A stretch of 64,000 nucleotides of DNA, taken from contig NZ_CP014691.1 in NCBI RefSeq assembly GCF_002005465.1, positions 310,001 to 374,000 of the forward strand, in the 5' to 3' direction. The translations under genes were made by a program, and so were the position numbers. This document shows, one piece after another, positions 54,441 through 62,843 of the stretch (position 1 is the first letter of the stretch; each line of letters begins with the position of its first letter). The notes beneath the pieces were generated by a model. It did no database searches. It had not been told where the DNA came from and saw only the letters and a program-made list of their open reading frames with translations. The DNA is from Neoasaia chiangmaiensis (GTDB lineage Bacteria; Pseudomonadota; Alphaproteobacteria; Acetobacterales; Acetobacteraceae).

Positions 54441-55712
54441 ATGCATGATTTGCGCGCCCTACGCGCCGACCCGGACAGCTTTGACGCGGCACTGAGGCGC
54501 CGCGGCCTGTCGCCCGTGGCACACGCGGTCGTCTCGCGTGACGAAGCGCGGCGCGCAGCCCTGCAGGCGCTTCAGGAGCATCAGGCAAGGCGGAAGGTGC
54601 TGGCCAGGGAGATCGGTCAGGGAAAACGCCAGGGCCTCGATACCGGTAGCCTTGAAACGGAAGCGGTAGAGCTTCGCGACGATATCGCGCGGCTGGAAAC
54701 GCAAGCCGGTGCGATTGAACGCGAGATCGCCGATACGCTGGCCGGTCTGCCGAACCGTCTCGACGAGACAGTTCCGGACGGTTCGGACGAGGAGCAGAAT
54801 GTCACAGTCAGGACATTCGGTGCACCGAAGGAGTTCCCGTTTGCGGCAAGGCAGCATTTCGAGTTGGGCGAAGCGCTTGGTCTGATGGACTTCCCCACGG
54901 CATCGAAATTGTCGGGCGCACGTTTCACGGTCCTGCGGGGCGCGCTGGCGCGGCTGGAACGTGCGCTCGGGCAGTTCATGCTCGACATTCATACGACCGA
55001 ATTCGGCTACAGTGAGACGAGTGTTCCGCTTCTGGTCAACGATACGGCGATGTACGGAACGGACAAGCTGCCCAAGTTCGCGGAGGATTCCTTTCGGACC
55101 GAGGACGGACGCTGGCTGATTCCGACGGCCGAAGTGCCGCTGACGGCGAGCGTTGCCGGTGAGATCCTCGATGTGCGGACTTTGCCGATCCGCATGACGG
55201 CCCTGTCTGCCTGTTTCCGGTCGGAAGCCGGTTCGGCGGGCCGGGACGTGCGCGGGATGTTGCGACAGCATCAGTTCTCCAAGGTCGAACTCGTCTCGGT
55301 CACCAGGCCCGAAGAGAGCGATGCGGAGCATGAGCGCATGACCCGATGCGCGGAGACGGTTCTGGAACGCCTTGACATCCCTTATCGACGGCAACTGCTT
55401 TGTGCCGGAGATACCGGGTTCGGCGCGGCCAAAACATACGACCTTGAAGCCTGGCTGCCCGGTCAGCAGGCATGGCGCGAGATATCGTCATGTTCCAACA
55501 CGCGTGATTTTCAGGCGCGTCGCATGAACGCGCGCTTCCGCACGGAGGATGGCCCTGTGTTCGTTCATACGCTGAACGGTTCGGGTCTTGCCGTCGGTCG
55601 CACGCTGATCGCGGTGCTGGAAAACTATCAGACCGAAGCCGGGACGATTATCGTGCCGCCCGCGCTGCTCTCCTACATGGGTGGCACGGCGGTGATCGAG
55701 GCGAGCCGCTGA
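54441..55712 (+). CDS. serS: Serine--tRNA ligase
   Basis: 423-residue class IIa synthetase. N-terminal coiled-coil arm (residues 30-100), then motif region [35 protein letters not shown], motif 2 [20 protein letters not shown] and [10 protein letters not shown], and motif 3 [20 protein letters not shown]. Usual last member of the tat cluster in Alphaproteobacteria; tatC ends 32 bases upstream. Confidence 0.97.
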   Translation: MHDLRALRADPDSFDAALRRRGLSPVAHAVVSRDEARRAALQALQEHQARRKVLAREIGQGKRQGLDTGSLETEAVELRDDIARLETQAGAIEREIADTLAGLPNRLDETVPDGSDEEQNVTVRTFGAPKEFPFAARQHFELGEALGLMDFPTASKLSGARFTVLRGALARLERALGQFMLDIHTTEFGYSETSVPLLVNDTAMYGTDKLPKFAEDSFRTEDGRWLIPTAEVPLTASVAGEILDVRTLPIRMTALSACFRSEAGSAGRDVRGMLRQHQFSKVELVSVTRPEESDAEHERMTRCAETVLERLDIPYRRQLLCAGDTGFGAAKTYDLEAWLPGQQAWREISSCSNTRDFQARRMNARFRTEDGPVFVHTLNGSGLAVGRTLIAVLENYQTEAGTIIVPPALLSYMGGTAVIEASR

Positions 55713-55833
55713 TCCCGGACGGACAAACAGGCGAGTTGCGCCTGCCTGTCAGATGCGGATACGGTCACGCCGCATGAAACGGGAGTGCGGCGGACATGCA
55801 TGACGAGATGCGACGTCACCTTGAGGCACGGTC

Positions 55834-56628
55834 GTGAGTCGCTGGGCGGACGGTCGGCCGCGCGACTGGGCGAAAATTGCGTTCCTTGCAGCGTCGACCG
55901 ACGTCGCAAGAGCATGCCGGGACAACCTGATCCGGCATTACGGCAACGTCCCGCTTCATGAAGCTCATGTGGCGGTGTGCCTCGGCGGCGACGGTTTCCT
56001 GCTTGAATCGATGCATCGCGTTCTGGACCTCGATATCCCTGCTTACGGATTGAACTGCGGCTCGGTCGGGTTTCTGATGAACCCGGTCTCCGAGATGGAC
56101 CTGCCGGAGCGATTGTCGCGGGCACAGGAAACACAGTTGCACCCGTTACGCATGGTAGCGCACGATCACGCGGGCGGCGTGCATGAGGCCTTGGCGTTCA
56201 ACGATGTCTTTCTCTTTCGGCAAACGCGTCAGGCCGCGAAGATCCGCATTGAGGTCGATGGACGTGTTCGCTTGCAGGAACTCATCTGTGATGGCGTGAT
56301 TGTCGCGACGCCCGCCGGTTCGACGGCCTATAACCTGTCGGCGCATGGGCCGATCGTGCCGCTGACGGCCAATATCCTTCCGTTAACGCCGATATCGGCG
56401 TTTCGTCCCCGTCGGTGGAGAGGCGCCTTGCTACCGTCCAATGCCGCGGTTCATTTCACTTTGCTGGAAAGCGAGAAGCGCCCGGCGGCAGCGGTCGCGG
56501 ATTTCACGGAAGTCCGCCATGTGACGAGCGTGTCCGTGAAGGAAGACAAGTCACTTCGCACGACACTGTTGTTCGATCCCGATCATGGGTTGTCCGAACG
56601 CATCATTGCCGAGCAGTTTTCCGGCTGA
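55834..56628 (+). CDS. nadK: NAD kinase
   Basis: 264 residues from GTG 55834. It phosphorylates NAD+ to NADP+. GGDG motif: [20 protein letters not shown]; then [15 protein letters not shown], the Asp in the family's [14 protein letters not shown], and [18 protein letters not shown]. Typical alphaproteobacterial length and order. A hairpin-like sequence (CAGGCG-N5-CGCCTG with an outer GACA/TGTC stem, 55722-55750) lies after serS and may separate the transcripts. Confidence 0.93.
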   Translation: MSRWADGRPRDWAKIAFLAASTDVARACRDNLIRHYGNVPLHEAHVAVCLGGDGFLLESMHRVLDLDIPAYGLNCGSVGFLMNPVSEMDLPERLSRAQETQLHPLRMVAHDHAGGVHEALAFNDVFLFRQTRQAAKIRIEVDGRVRLQELICDGVIVATPAGSTAYNLSAHGPIVPLTANILPLTPISAFRPRRWRGALLPSNAAVHFTLLESEKRPAAAVADFTEVRHVTSVSVKEDKSLRTTLLFDPDHGLSERIIAEQFSG

Positions 56629-56659
56629 ACATCCGCACAACTGGAACCGTATTATTGTC

Positions 56660-57115
56660 ATGACACGCTTTTTTATTCTCGTGGCGATGGCCACGGGCAT
56701 CTCATCCGCTTTTGCGGCGACTGACGGTCGCAGCGTCTATGATGGTAATTGCAGTGCATGCCACCAGAATGATGCAAGTGGGTCTCCGGGCCAATATCCG
56801 CAATTGAAGGGGCGTGTGGACAAGATTGCCGGCAGCGCCGATGGCAGGACATATCTTGCGCATGTTCTGCTGAATGGCTTGCATGGCTCGATTGAGGCGG
56901 CGGGAAATAATTATGCTGGCCTTATGCCGTCCTTCAATTCCTTGTCCGACGATCAGATCGCCGCCGTCCTGACATATGTCAGCGCCTTGGGCGATACGAA
57001 GCCCGCGCCGGATTTCACGGCGGATGATATTCGTGAACTTCGTGCGACGCATAAGAAAAACAAGGACATTTTGGCGGAACGACACGCACTGGAATCGGCG
57101 CACGCCATCCCCTGA
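56660..57115 (+). CDS. Small periplasmic class I cytochrome c
   Basis: 151 residues: signal peptide (RFFILVAMATGISSAFAA), one heme motif CSACH in GNCSACHQNDASGSPGQYP, and an axial Met in the later segment NYAGLMPSFNSLSDDQIAAV. It ends in a charged helix (HKKNKDILAERHALESAHAI). It faces the bc1 operon on the other strand with 9 bases between stops and could accept electrons from cytochrome c1. Alternatively it serves a periplasmic dehydrogenase. Confidence 0.85.
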   Translation: MTRFFILVAMATGISSAFAATDGRSVYDGNCSACHQNDASGSPGQYPQLKGRVDKIAGSADGRTYLAHVLLNGLHGSIEAAGNNYAGLMPSFNSLSDDQIAAVLTYVSALGDTKPAPDFTADDIRELRATHKKNKDILAERHALESAHAIP

Positions 57116-57124
57116 TGTGACTAC

Positions 57125-57814
57125 TCAGAACTTGCGACGTCGCCATACGCGCGTTTTCAATGCGAACATCAGCCCCGTCATGATCGCGAGGTAGACGAGC
57201 ACTGCCACACCGACACGATGCCGTGTCGCGAGATGCGGCCGGGCAATCCAGTCCAGAAAGGCGGCAATATCCTGTGCCATCCGTGGCACGCTTGCCGGCG
57301 TGCCGTCACGGTAGGTGACCTGCCCTGGGTGCCATGGTGATGGCATGCCGATATGCTTGTGCGACATCGCCGTGTTGTAGAATGAACCAGCCGGAAGTTT
57401 CAGGTCGGGTGGCACCGATGCATAAGACTGCAACATATGCGCAATCCACGCTGAGCCGCCGCGTTGGGTAAGTGCACGTCGGGAGAAATCGGGCGGTATA
57501 TCGCCATGATTGGCCAGGCGCGCCATTGCATCGTTGGGATAAGGTGAGTCGATCGTGTCCTCCGGTGTCGCGGGACGCGTTTTGGGGTCGCCATCCTCAT
57601 CCACACCGTCAGGAACCTGATGCTGGGCGGCATAGGCCTTGATGTCACCGACAGGCAAGCCGAGATCTGCCAGATCCGCATATCGAACCTGCTTCAGGCT
57701 ATGGCAGGTTCCGCAAACCTGACGATAAACGATGAATCCCCGTTGTGCAGCCGTATCGGCATGTGCCGCGCCAAGCGAGGCCGCCAGAAAAAGGGCAGAA
57801 ACAATGGTCTTCAT
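57125..57814 (-). CDS. petC: Cytochrome c1 of the bc1 complex
   Basis: 229 residues from ATG 57814, with signal peptide VSALFLAASLGAAHAD. Heme motif QVCGTCHSLKQVRYADLADL, the axial Met in HKHIGMPSPW, and a C-terminal anchor helix (VGVAVLVYLAIMTGLMFALK). Homologues start at this Met, and its ATG overlaps the cytochrome b stop (ATGA). It passes electrons from the Rieske protein to soluble cytochrome c. Confidence 0.94.
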   Translation of the reverse strand: MKTIVSALFLAASLGAAHADTAAQRGFIVYRQVCGTCHSLKQVRYADLADLGLPVGDIKAYAAQHQVPDGVDEDGDPKTRPATPEDTIDSPYPNDAMARLANHGDIPPDFSRRALTQRGGSAWIAHMLQSYASVPPDLKLPAGSFYNTAMSHKHIGMPSPWHPGQVTYRDGTPASVPRMAQDIAAFLDWIARPHLATRHRVGVAVLVYLAIMTGLMFALKTRVWRRRKF

Positions 57815-59004
57815 AAACAATGGGTGTCCTGAATACTGGACATCGCGTTCGGGTTTTCGATCCTGGGCAGTAAGGGGAGAACGAGCAGAAAATAGGCATA
57901 CCAATAAATGGTTGCCGCGCGGCTGATCCACAGCCAGCCCTCGGTTAAAGGGCGCGATCCGGCGAGACCCAAAAGAATGAAGGCAAGAAAGGCACCACGC
58001 AGCGCCCACCGCATCCGGGGCCGATGACGCGCCGAGCGGATCGGCGATCGATCGAGCCAGGGCGTGAAGAATAGCAAAAGCACGCTGCCCGAGGCGAGAA
58101 GCAGACCGCCCAGCTTCGAAGGGACTGCCCGCAAAATGGCGTAAAATGGCGAGAAATACCACTCCGGCATGATGTCTCGCGGTGTCACGAGGGGGTTGGC
58201 CTCGACGTAGTTGCTCGCAAGCGTCAATATATCGGGCAGGAAGAAGATCAACCCGGCGTAAATCATGAGAAACAGACACAGGCCGAGCCCGTCTTTCGTC
58301 GTATAATAGGGATGAAAGGGCAGGGTGGCTTCCGGGCGACGCGGCTCGATACCGGCGGGATTGTTGGGGCCGACAACATGCAGTGTTGCCACGTGCAGGG
58401 TAACGATGCCGATAATGGCAAATGCCGTAACGAAGTGAAGAATGAAAAACCGGTGAAGGGCAACGTCGCCCAGGCTGCTATCCCCAAGCAGCCAATTGGA
58501 CAAAGGCGTTCCTACGAGGGGAAGGGCTTTCAGCGCATTGATGACAACGGTTGCGCCCCAGAATGACATCTGTCCCCAAGGCAGGATATAGCCGGCGAAT
58601 GCTGCCAGCATCACGAGGATCAGCAGACATAACCCGGTGATCCAGACCAGTTCGCGAGGTGCCTTGTAAGACCCGTAATAAAGGCTGCGTGCAATATGGA
58701 TATAGAGAGCGGCAAACAGCATGGAGACGCCGCCTATGTGCAGGGAACGGATAAACCACCCCGATGCAATCGCGCGGTCGATCTTTTCGACGCTACTAAA
58801 AGCCGATGTAATCGTAGGCGTGTAGTTGATGGCAAGAAAGATGCCGCTCACAACCAGGAAAACCAACGCAATCGTCAGGAAAGCACCGAAATTCCATAGG
58901 TAATTGAGATTTCGCGGCATCGCGAAATCCAGGTATTGACGCCGGAAGGAAGCGGCGATCGGGAAGCGGGAGGCCAGCCAGCCAGTCTGGGAACGATTGG
59001 ACAT
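57811..59004 (-). CDS. petB: Cytochrome b of the bc1 complex
   Basis: 397 residues, eight or so TM helices. Heme b ligands lie in helix II (RSLHIGGVSMLFAALYIHIA) and helix IV (ALHRFFILHFVTAFAIIGI). Helix III reads AFAGYILPWGQMSFWGATVV and the Qo motif PEWYFSPFYAILRAVP is complete. It oxidises ubiquinol at the Qo site. Middle gene of petABC; 3 bases after petA. Confidence 0.97.
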   Translation of the reverse strand: MSNRSQTGWLASRFPIAASFRRQYLDFAMPRNLNYLWNFGAFLTIALVFLVVSGIFLAINYTPTITSAFSSVEKIDRAIASGWFIRSLHIGGVSMLFAALYIHIARSLYYGSYKAPRELVWITGLCLLILVMLAAFAGYILPWGQMSFWGATVVINALKALPLVGTPLSNWLLGDSSLGDVALHRFFILHFVTAFAIIGIVTLHVATLHVVGPNNPAGIEPRRPEATLPFHPYYTTKDGLGLCLFLMIYAGLIFFLPDILTLASNYVEANPLVTPRDIMPEWYFSPFYAILRAVPSKLGGLLLASGSVLLLFFTPWLDRSPIRSARHRPRMRWALRGAFLAFILLGLAGSRPLTEGWLWISRAATIYWYAYFLLVLPLLPRIENPNAMSSIQDTHCL

Positions 59005-59007
59005 CGA

Positions 59008-59682
59008 TCAGATCTGCTGGATGTCGTTGATATCGAAAGTCGGGTCTCCCTTGCTCAGGCCGATGCGCAACGTATTGGCGGAGAGCATTGTCACCGGAGG
59101 GACAGGGAGGTTGTAAGGCGCTGGGGCATCGGAAAACGCACGTCCCGCGATATCGAAGTGCGAGCCATGGCATGGACAGACATAACCGCCCGCAAGATCG
59201 GTCGCCGAGGGCGCATTGTAGTTCGGCACGCAACCGAGATGCGTGCAGATGCCGATATAGACGCCGATTTCCGGAACGACCGACCGGTGCCAGTTGGTCG
59301 CATCGCGCGGTTGCTGCAATACTCGGGAAGCCGGATCGCGCAGGTCCCGATCGGCACCCGGGGCCTGGAGCGACGCGAGCGCCTCAGGGGTTCGGCGCTG
59401 GACGAACACAGGCCAGTTACGCCACTGCACGACTTTCTGCTGGCCGGGACGGAGCATGGAAATGTCGACGTCCACGACGTCGCTCTCGTCGAATGCGCTG
59501 GCGCGCGTGCCGTTGAGGCTGTCGAGAAAGGGATAGGCCAACGCGCAGACGCCGGCGCAACCAGCGCCGAAAGTCAGTTTCGTCAGGACATCCCGGCGTT
59601 TGGTATCGATGTCATCATCGATAATCCTATCGCCGGTCGTGTCCTTGCCCACTGAAATGGGCGGATTCTCGGGTTCCTGCAT
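59008..59682 (-). CDS. petA: Rieske iron-sulfur subunit of the bc1 complex
   Basis: 224 residues. The N-terminus carries a twin-Arg-like region (DTKRRDVLTKLTFGAGCAG) and a TM anchor, so export by Tat is expected. The cluster ligands are in CTHLGCVPNYNAP and GGYVCPCHGSHFDIAGR, with the disulfide cysteines of the classical pattern. Stop is 3 bases before petB. It moves electrons from ubiquinol to cytochrome c1 and starts the petABC operon. Confidence 0.95.
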   Translation of the reverse strand: MQEPENPPISVGKDTTGDRIIDDDIDTKRRDVLTKLTFGAGCAGVCALAYPFLDSLNGTRASAFDESDVVDVDISMLRPGQQKVVQWRNWPVFVQRRTPEALASLQAPGADRDLRDPASRVLQQPRDATNWHRSVVPEIGVYIGICTHLGCVPNYNAPSATDLAGGYVCPCHGSHFDIAGRAFSDAPAPYNLPVPPVTMLSANTLRIGLSKGDPTFDINDIQQI

Positions 59683-59773
59683 GTGGTCCTGTGCTTAACC
59701 GGCGTTCCGATAATCATTCCGCCTCGCTGCCATTGAGTCAATCAATCACCACGCCGTGACGCAGGCGGCGTGA

Positions 59774-61228
59774 TTGTCCGATGGACAAAGCGATGAATTC
59801 AACTCGCGCCGCCCTGGATCGGCTGGTGTCCATGCCTGCTTTTCCGCTAGTATAGCGAATGATGACATCATTGATTTTACAACGGTATTCCGGGCCGTGA
59901 TTCTTCTCCTCATCGGCGCATTCGCCATGGTAGCGGCGATTGTCGTCTCCATTCTGATCTCGTTGTCGGAAATCTCCTTTGCGGCTGCGCGGGACACGCG
60001 GCTCCGTGCGCGCGCCGAGGCTGGCGACAGCCGGGCCGCGGCGTTCCTGAAGTTGCGGCGCAACAGCGGGCAGGTGATCACCGTTCTTCAAATATGTCTG
60101 AATGCTGTCGGCGTGGCAGGCGGCATCATCAGCAGTGAACTCCTGACGCCAGCTTTCACGCTCGCCCTGCGCGAAGCGGGATTGCCGCTTTCAACGGCGG
60201 CGCATGTGGCGGCGGTCGTGTCCTTCATTCTTGTGACCGGCCTTTTCGTACTTTTCGCGGACCTGCTCCCCAAGCGCATAGCGCTCAATGCGCCGGACAG
60301 GGTAGCAATACTTGTCGGTTGGTTTCCGGAGCTGGCGCTGAAGGTGCTTTTTCCTGCGGTCTGGGTTTTCTCCAAAATATCGGACTGGCTCCTGAAAATC
60401 ATGCATATTCCTGCGGCGTCCGCCGTGGAGCCGGTAACGCCTGAGGACCTCGCAGCGATTCTGGCGGCTGGTACGGCCTCAGGCGTGTTGCTGGAGCAGG
60501 AGCATCACGTCATCCAGAACGTATTGGGTCTTCAGGACCGTTCCGTGACATCGGCAATGACGCCCCGTGATGAGATCGTTTTTCTCGATATTCAGGAAAG
60601 TCCGGAAACGCAGCGCGACAAGGTGGAGGTGCGACCTTATTCGCGATACCCCTTATGCGATGGCGGTCTGGACCATGTTATCGGTTCCATACGGGCAGAA
60701 GACGTTCTTGTCGCGGTGGTTGGCAATGCGAGCGATGGGGACAGTCAGGGTGCGAGCGGGAATCCGCTATTCCGTCGGCGCCGGGATGTCCTGTCGTTGC
60801 CCGAAACGCTCAATCTGTGGGACACGCTGGCGCAATTCGATACGCATAGCGCCGGATTTGCCTTGATCGTCAATGAATATGGACTGGTGGTCGGTCTGAT
60901 TACTTTCAAGGATATCATGGGCGCGCTGATGGATGGCCTGGCCAATCCCTTCGAAGAGCAGGCGATTGTCCGCCGCGATGAAAATTCGTGGCTCATCGAT
61001 GGTGCAGCGCCCATCGGCGATGTTTTTCGTGAATTGCAAATCGACCATATCGCCGAGCGAGACCAGTTCGACACAATCGGGGGGTTCGTCATGCACCGTC
61101 TGCGCCGCATGGCCCGAAAGGCCGATAAAGTGGACGCCGCGGGTTACCGCTTCGAGGTGGTGGATGTCGAAGGCTTCCGCGTCAACCAGCTTCTGGTCTC
61201 ACGGCTCAATCAGAATCGCCCGGTCTAG
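59774..61228 (+). CDS. CorC/YtfL-type membrane protein with CNNM, CBS and CorC_HlyC domains
   Basis: Up to 484 residues. Four hydrophobic helices (VILLLIGAFAMVAAIVVSIL; VITVLQICLNAVGVAGGII; AAVVSFILVTGLFVLFADLL; VLFPAVWVFSKISDWLLK) form the CNNM domain. A CBS pair follows (SAMTPRDEIVFLD; ALIVNEYGLVVGLITFKDIM) and a CorC_HlyC end (FDTIGGFVMHRLRRMARKAD). The family is linked to divalent metal or polyamine efflux. The start is unclear: TTG 59774 opens the frame and GTG 59897 would begin near the first helix, but neither has a good ribosome site. Confidence 0.87.
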   Translation: MSDGQSDEFNSRRPGSAGVHACFSASIANDDIIDFTTVFRAVILLLIGAFAMVAAIVVSILISLSEISFAAARDTRLRARAEAGDSRAAAFLKLRRNSGQVITVLQICLNAVGVAGGIISSELLTPAFTLALREAGLPLSTAAHVAAVVSFILVTGLFVLFADLLPKRIALNAPDRVAILVGWFPELALKVLFPAVWVFSKISDWLLKIMHIPAASAVEPVTPEDLAAILAAGTASGVLLEQEHHVIQNVLGLQDRSVTSAMTPRDEIVFLDIQESPETQRDKVEVRPYSRYPLCDGGLDHVIGSIRAEDVLVAVVGNASDGDSQGASGNPLFRRRRDVLSLPETLNLWDTLAQFDTHSAGFALIVNEYGLVVGLITFKDIMGALMDGLANPFEEQAIVRRDENSWLIDGAAPIGDVFRELQIDHIAERDQFDTIGGFVMHRLRRMARKADKVDAAGYRFEVVDVEGFRVNQLLVSRLNQNRPV

Positions 61229-61246
61229 GATCGCTTTCCTGTTTTA

Positions 61247-61435
61247 TCATGCGTCTATGTTGCTAGGCAGCATTTCCCACATAAGCCAGGATGCAACGGC
61301 AATCCACAGTCCCAGCCAGACGAAAAACAGGCTGAATGGTGCATATTGCGCTGATTGCTGCCAGCTGAACGTCGTTCCACCAACGGCGAGCCAGCAGCCA
61401 AGAATCAGGCCATAACCCAGGAAGCGCATCCACAT
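61247..61435 (-). CDS. Small two-helix membrane protein, 62 aa
   Basis: 62 residues reading FLGYGLILGCWLAVGGTTFS, then FSLFFVWLGLWIAVASWLMW: two membrane helices joined by a short polar loop. Reverse-strand GGAG lies 9 bases before the ATG (61445-61448), which supports it as a real gene. No family recognised. It faces the CorC/YtfL-type gene across 18 bases. About 295 bases upstream of it, up to the IS630 remains, show nothing I can name. Confidence 0.55.
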   Translation of the reverse strand: MWMRFLGYGLILGCWLAVGGTTFSWQQSAQYAPFSLFFVWLGLWIAVASWLMWEMLPSNIDA

Positions 61436-61730
61436 CAGACCAATCTCCAGCCCTGTTATTGGTCGTCAACGCGGATCCGGTCTCGGGCGTTGCGTATTGG
61501 TCATCGGCATTCTTCTGCAATCGAGGGGGCTTGCCGAACCCAAGCATTGGACGTGATGCATTTATTGCCGCGCCAATGGGACGCAAATCTCAGCCACCTC
61601 GCCTGTCTGCGAAGGAAGAAGGTCGTGGAATAAGCTGTTGATAGGCATAGCAGGTCTTTCTGCATCCTCAGTTATCTCACACTATCAACTGTCCCTGTGT
61701 AGTTCCGCCTTGATCGAGCTTTATATTTGA

Positions 61731-62033
61731 CGGCGATGGCGGAAGCAGGCGCATTCGCTGGACGTGAAGACGAAGAGTGTGGCGTCCATGGCGCTCTACA
61801 AGGCAGTGATATTTCGCTCGAATCTTGCAAGCAGCGCGGTCTTTCGTTTCGAAGAGACCATGTCGATGAAATTGATGTTCGGGCTGTATGGCGGGCGGAA
61901 CATCATGCCTGCTCGATAGCCTTCTGTGCCATCGGAAACTTGTGAGCTGGAAGATTGTGCCGTTCCTGGAGCCGTCATGCGCGAAGGAATCGGTTATGCT
62001 GGCGATAAAGGCATTATGCGTCTCCAGCAAAGA
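61731..62033 (-). mobile_element. Decayed 3' end of an IS630-family transposase
   Basis: On the minus strand three short pieces in different frames line up with an IS630-type DDE transposase C-terminus: ERHNLPAHKFPMAQKAIEQA, then FRPPYSPNINFIDMVSSK, then, after a TAG at the usual Trp codon, SAMDATLFVFTSSECACFRH. The family pattern is DNLPAHK, LPPYSPDLNPIEM-x-FSK, and W-x-x-I...FTPxECANF. The catalytic Asp of DNLPAHK is His here. At least two frameshifts and a stop mean it is dead. Neither end nor terminal repeats were found. Confidence 0.7.
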
Positions 62034-62060
62034 AGACTCTCGATGGTGAATTATCCATAG

Positions 62061-62843
62061 TTACTGCTGCCCAGCAGGTTCGATCAAAACGGTGGCATGG
62101 CGATATGTGCGAAAGCCCTGTTTGCTTTGTAATGATACATCGATAATGACAGTCCTGGATTTATCAGAACCATGTATTTCTGGATGCACGATCTGGCGGG
62201 GCGCCGTTATCTTCAACGCCGACTTGACGAGTGGATCGGCCTGCGCAAAGTCCGGATCATCCATTTGTGTAACAGATAAATGCGGAGCAATGGCCTTTAA
62301 AAGCACAGGTGGCATATTGACGATAAGGCCTAGTTCATCGACGCTATGAAACGGCTCCTGTGGTGGCGCGTAATCCAAACCTGCAGCAAGGTAGTGCCTC
62401 TTTATTTCATCAGGCGGGATTGATCGATTTCCCCCTCGCCATATGACGATTTCTTCGGCAAGCGCGTGGGCTTGTTCCGATCTCGCACCACATAATCGAA
62501 GCACTTCTTCAAGAAGGGCACGCGACGCCGTGTTTGGATTAATCAAGCCCGCTTCGGAAGTGATAGTGATGTTTTCCGACATGCCCTGTAATTGTCGCGA
62601 ATAATCCTTTCCGTATGACCAACGTTCCGGCCCACTTACGGATGCGTGAAATATCCCCTCCCAGATCGCGCCGTCAGCCCGTGCCTGCATCTGAGCGGCC
62701 CTTAGAGCCATATCGGCAACACGAACCTGTTGATCTGCTGACGCAATGAGGACCGATAGTACGAACGATATAAGAATCAGGGTCCACAGGACGATCAGCA
62801 ACGCAAAACCCTGATCAGTCTTTACGTCACCCTGCGATTTCAC
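62061..62843 (-). CDS. gspK: Type II secretion minor pseudopilin GspK
   Basis: 260 residues from GTG 62843. A class III-type N-terminus with a positive leader and a hydrophobic helix (DQGFALLIVLWTLILISFVL), without the usual Glu 5, as is typical of GspK. Then SSEAGLINPNT-like ITSEAGLINPNTASRALLEE, and AAGLDYAPPQEPFHSVDELG with the SAM-like fold of GspK. It caps the pseudopilus. GTGA overlap couples it to gspD. Confidence 0.9.
   Translation of the reverse strand: MKSQGDVKTDQGFALLIVLWTLILISFVLSVLIASADQQVRVADMALRAAQMQARADGAIWEGIFHASVSGPERWSYGKDYSRQLQGMSENITITSEAGLINPNTASRALLEEVLRLCGARSEQAHALAEEIVIWRGGNRSIPPDEIKRHYLAAGLDYAPPQEPFHSVDELGLIVNMPPVLLKAIAPHLSVTQMDDPDFAQADPLVKSALKITAPRQIVHPEIHGSDKSRTVIIDVSLQSKQGFRTYRHATVLIEPAGQQ

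Noticed and set aside
55722-55750. Hairpin after serS as a terminator
   Set aside because: The stem is interrupted by a mismatch pair and lacks a U tract; mentioned in the nadK entry only.
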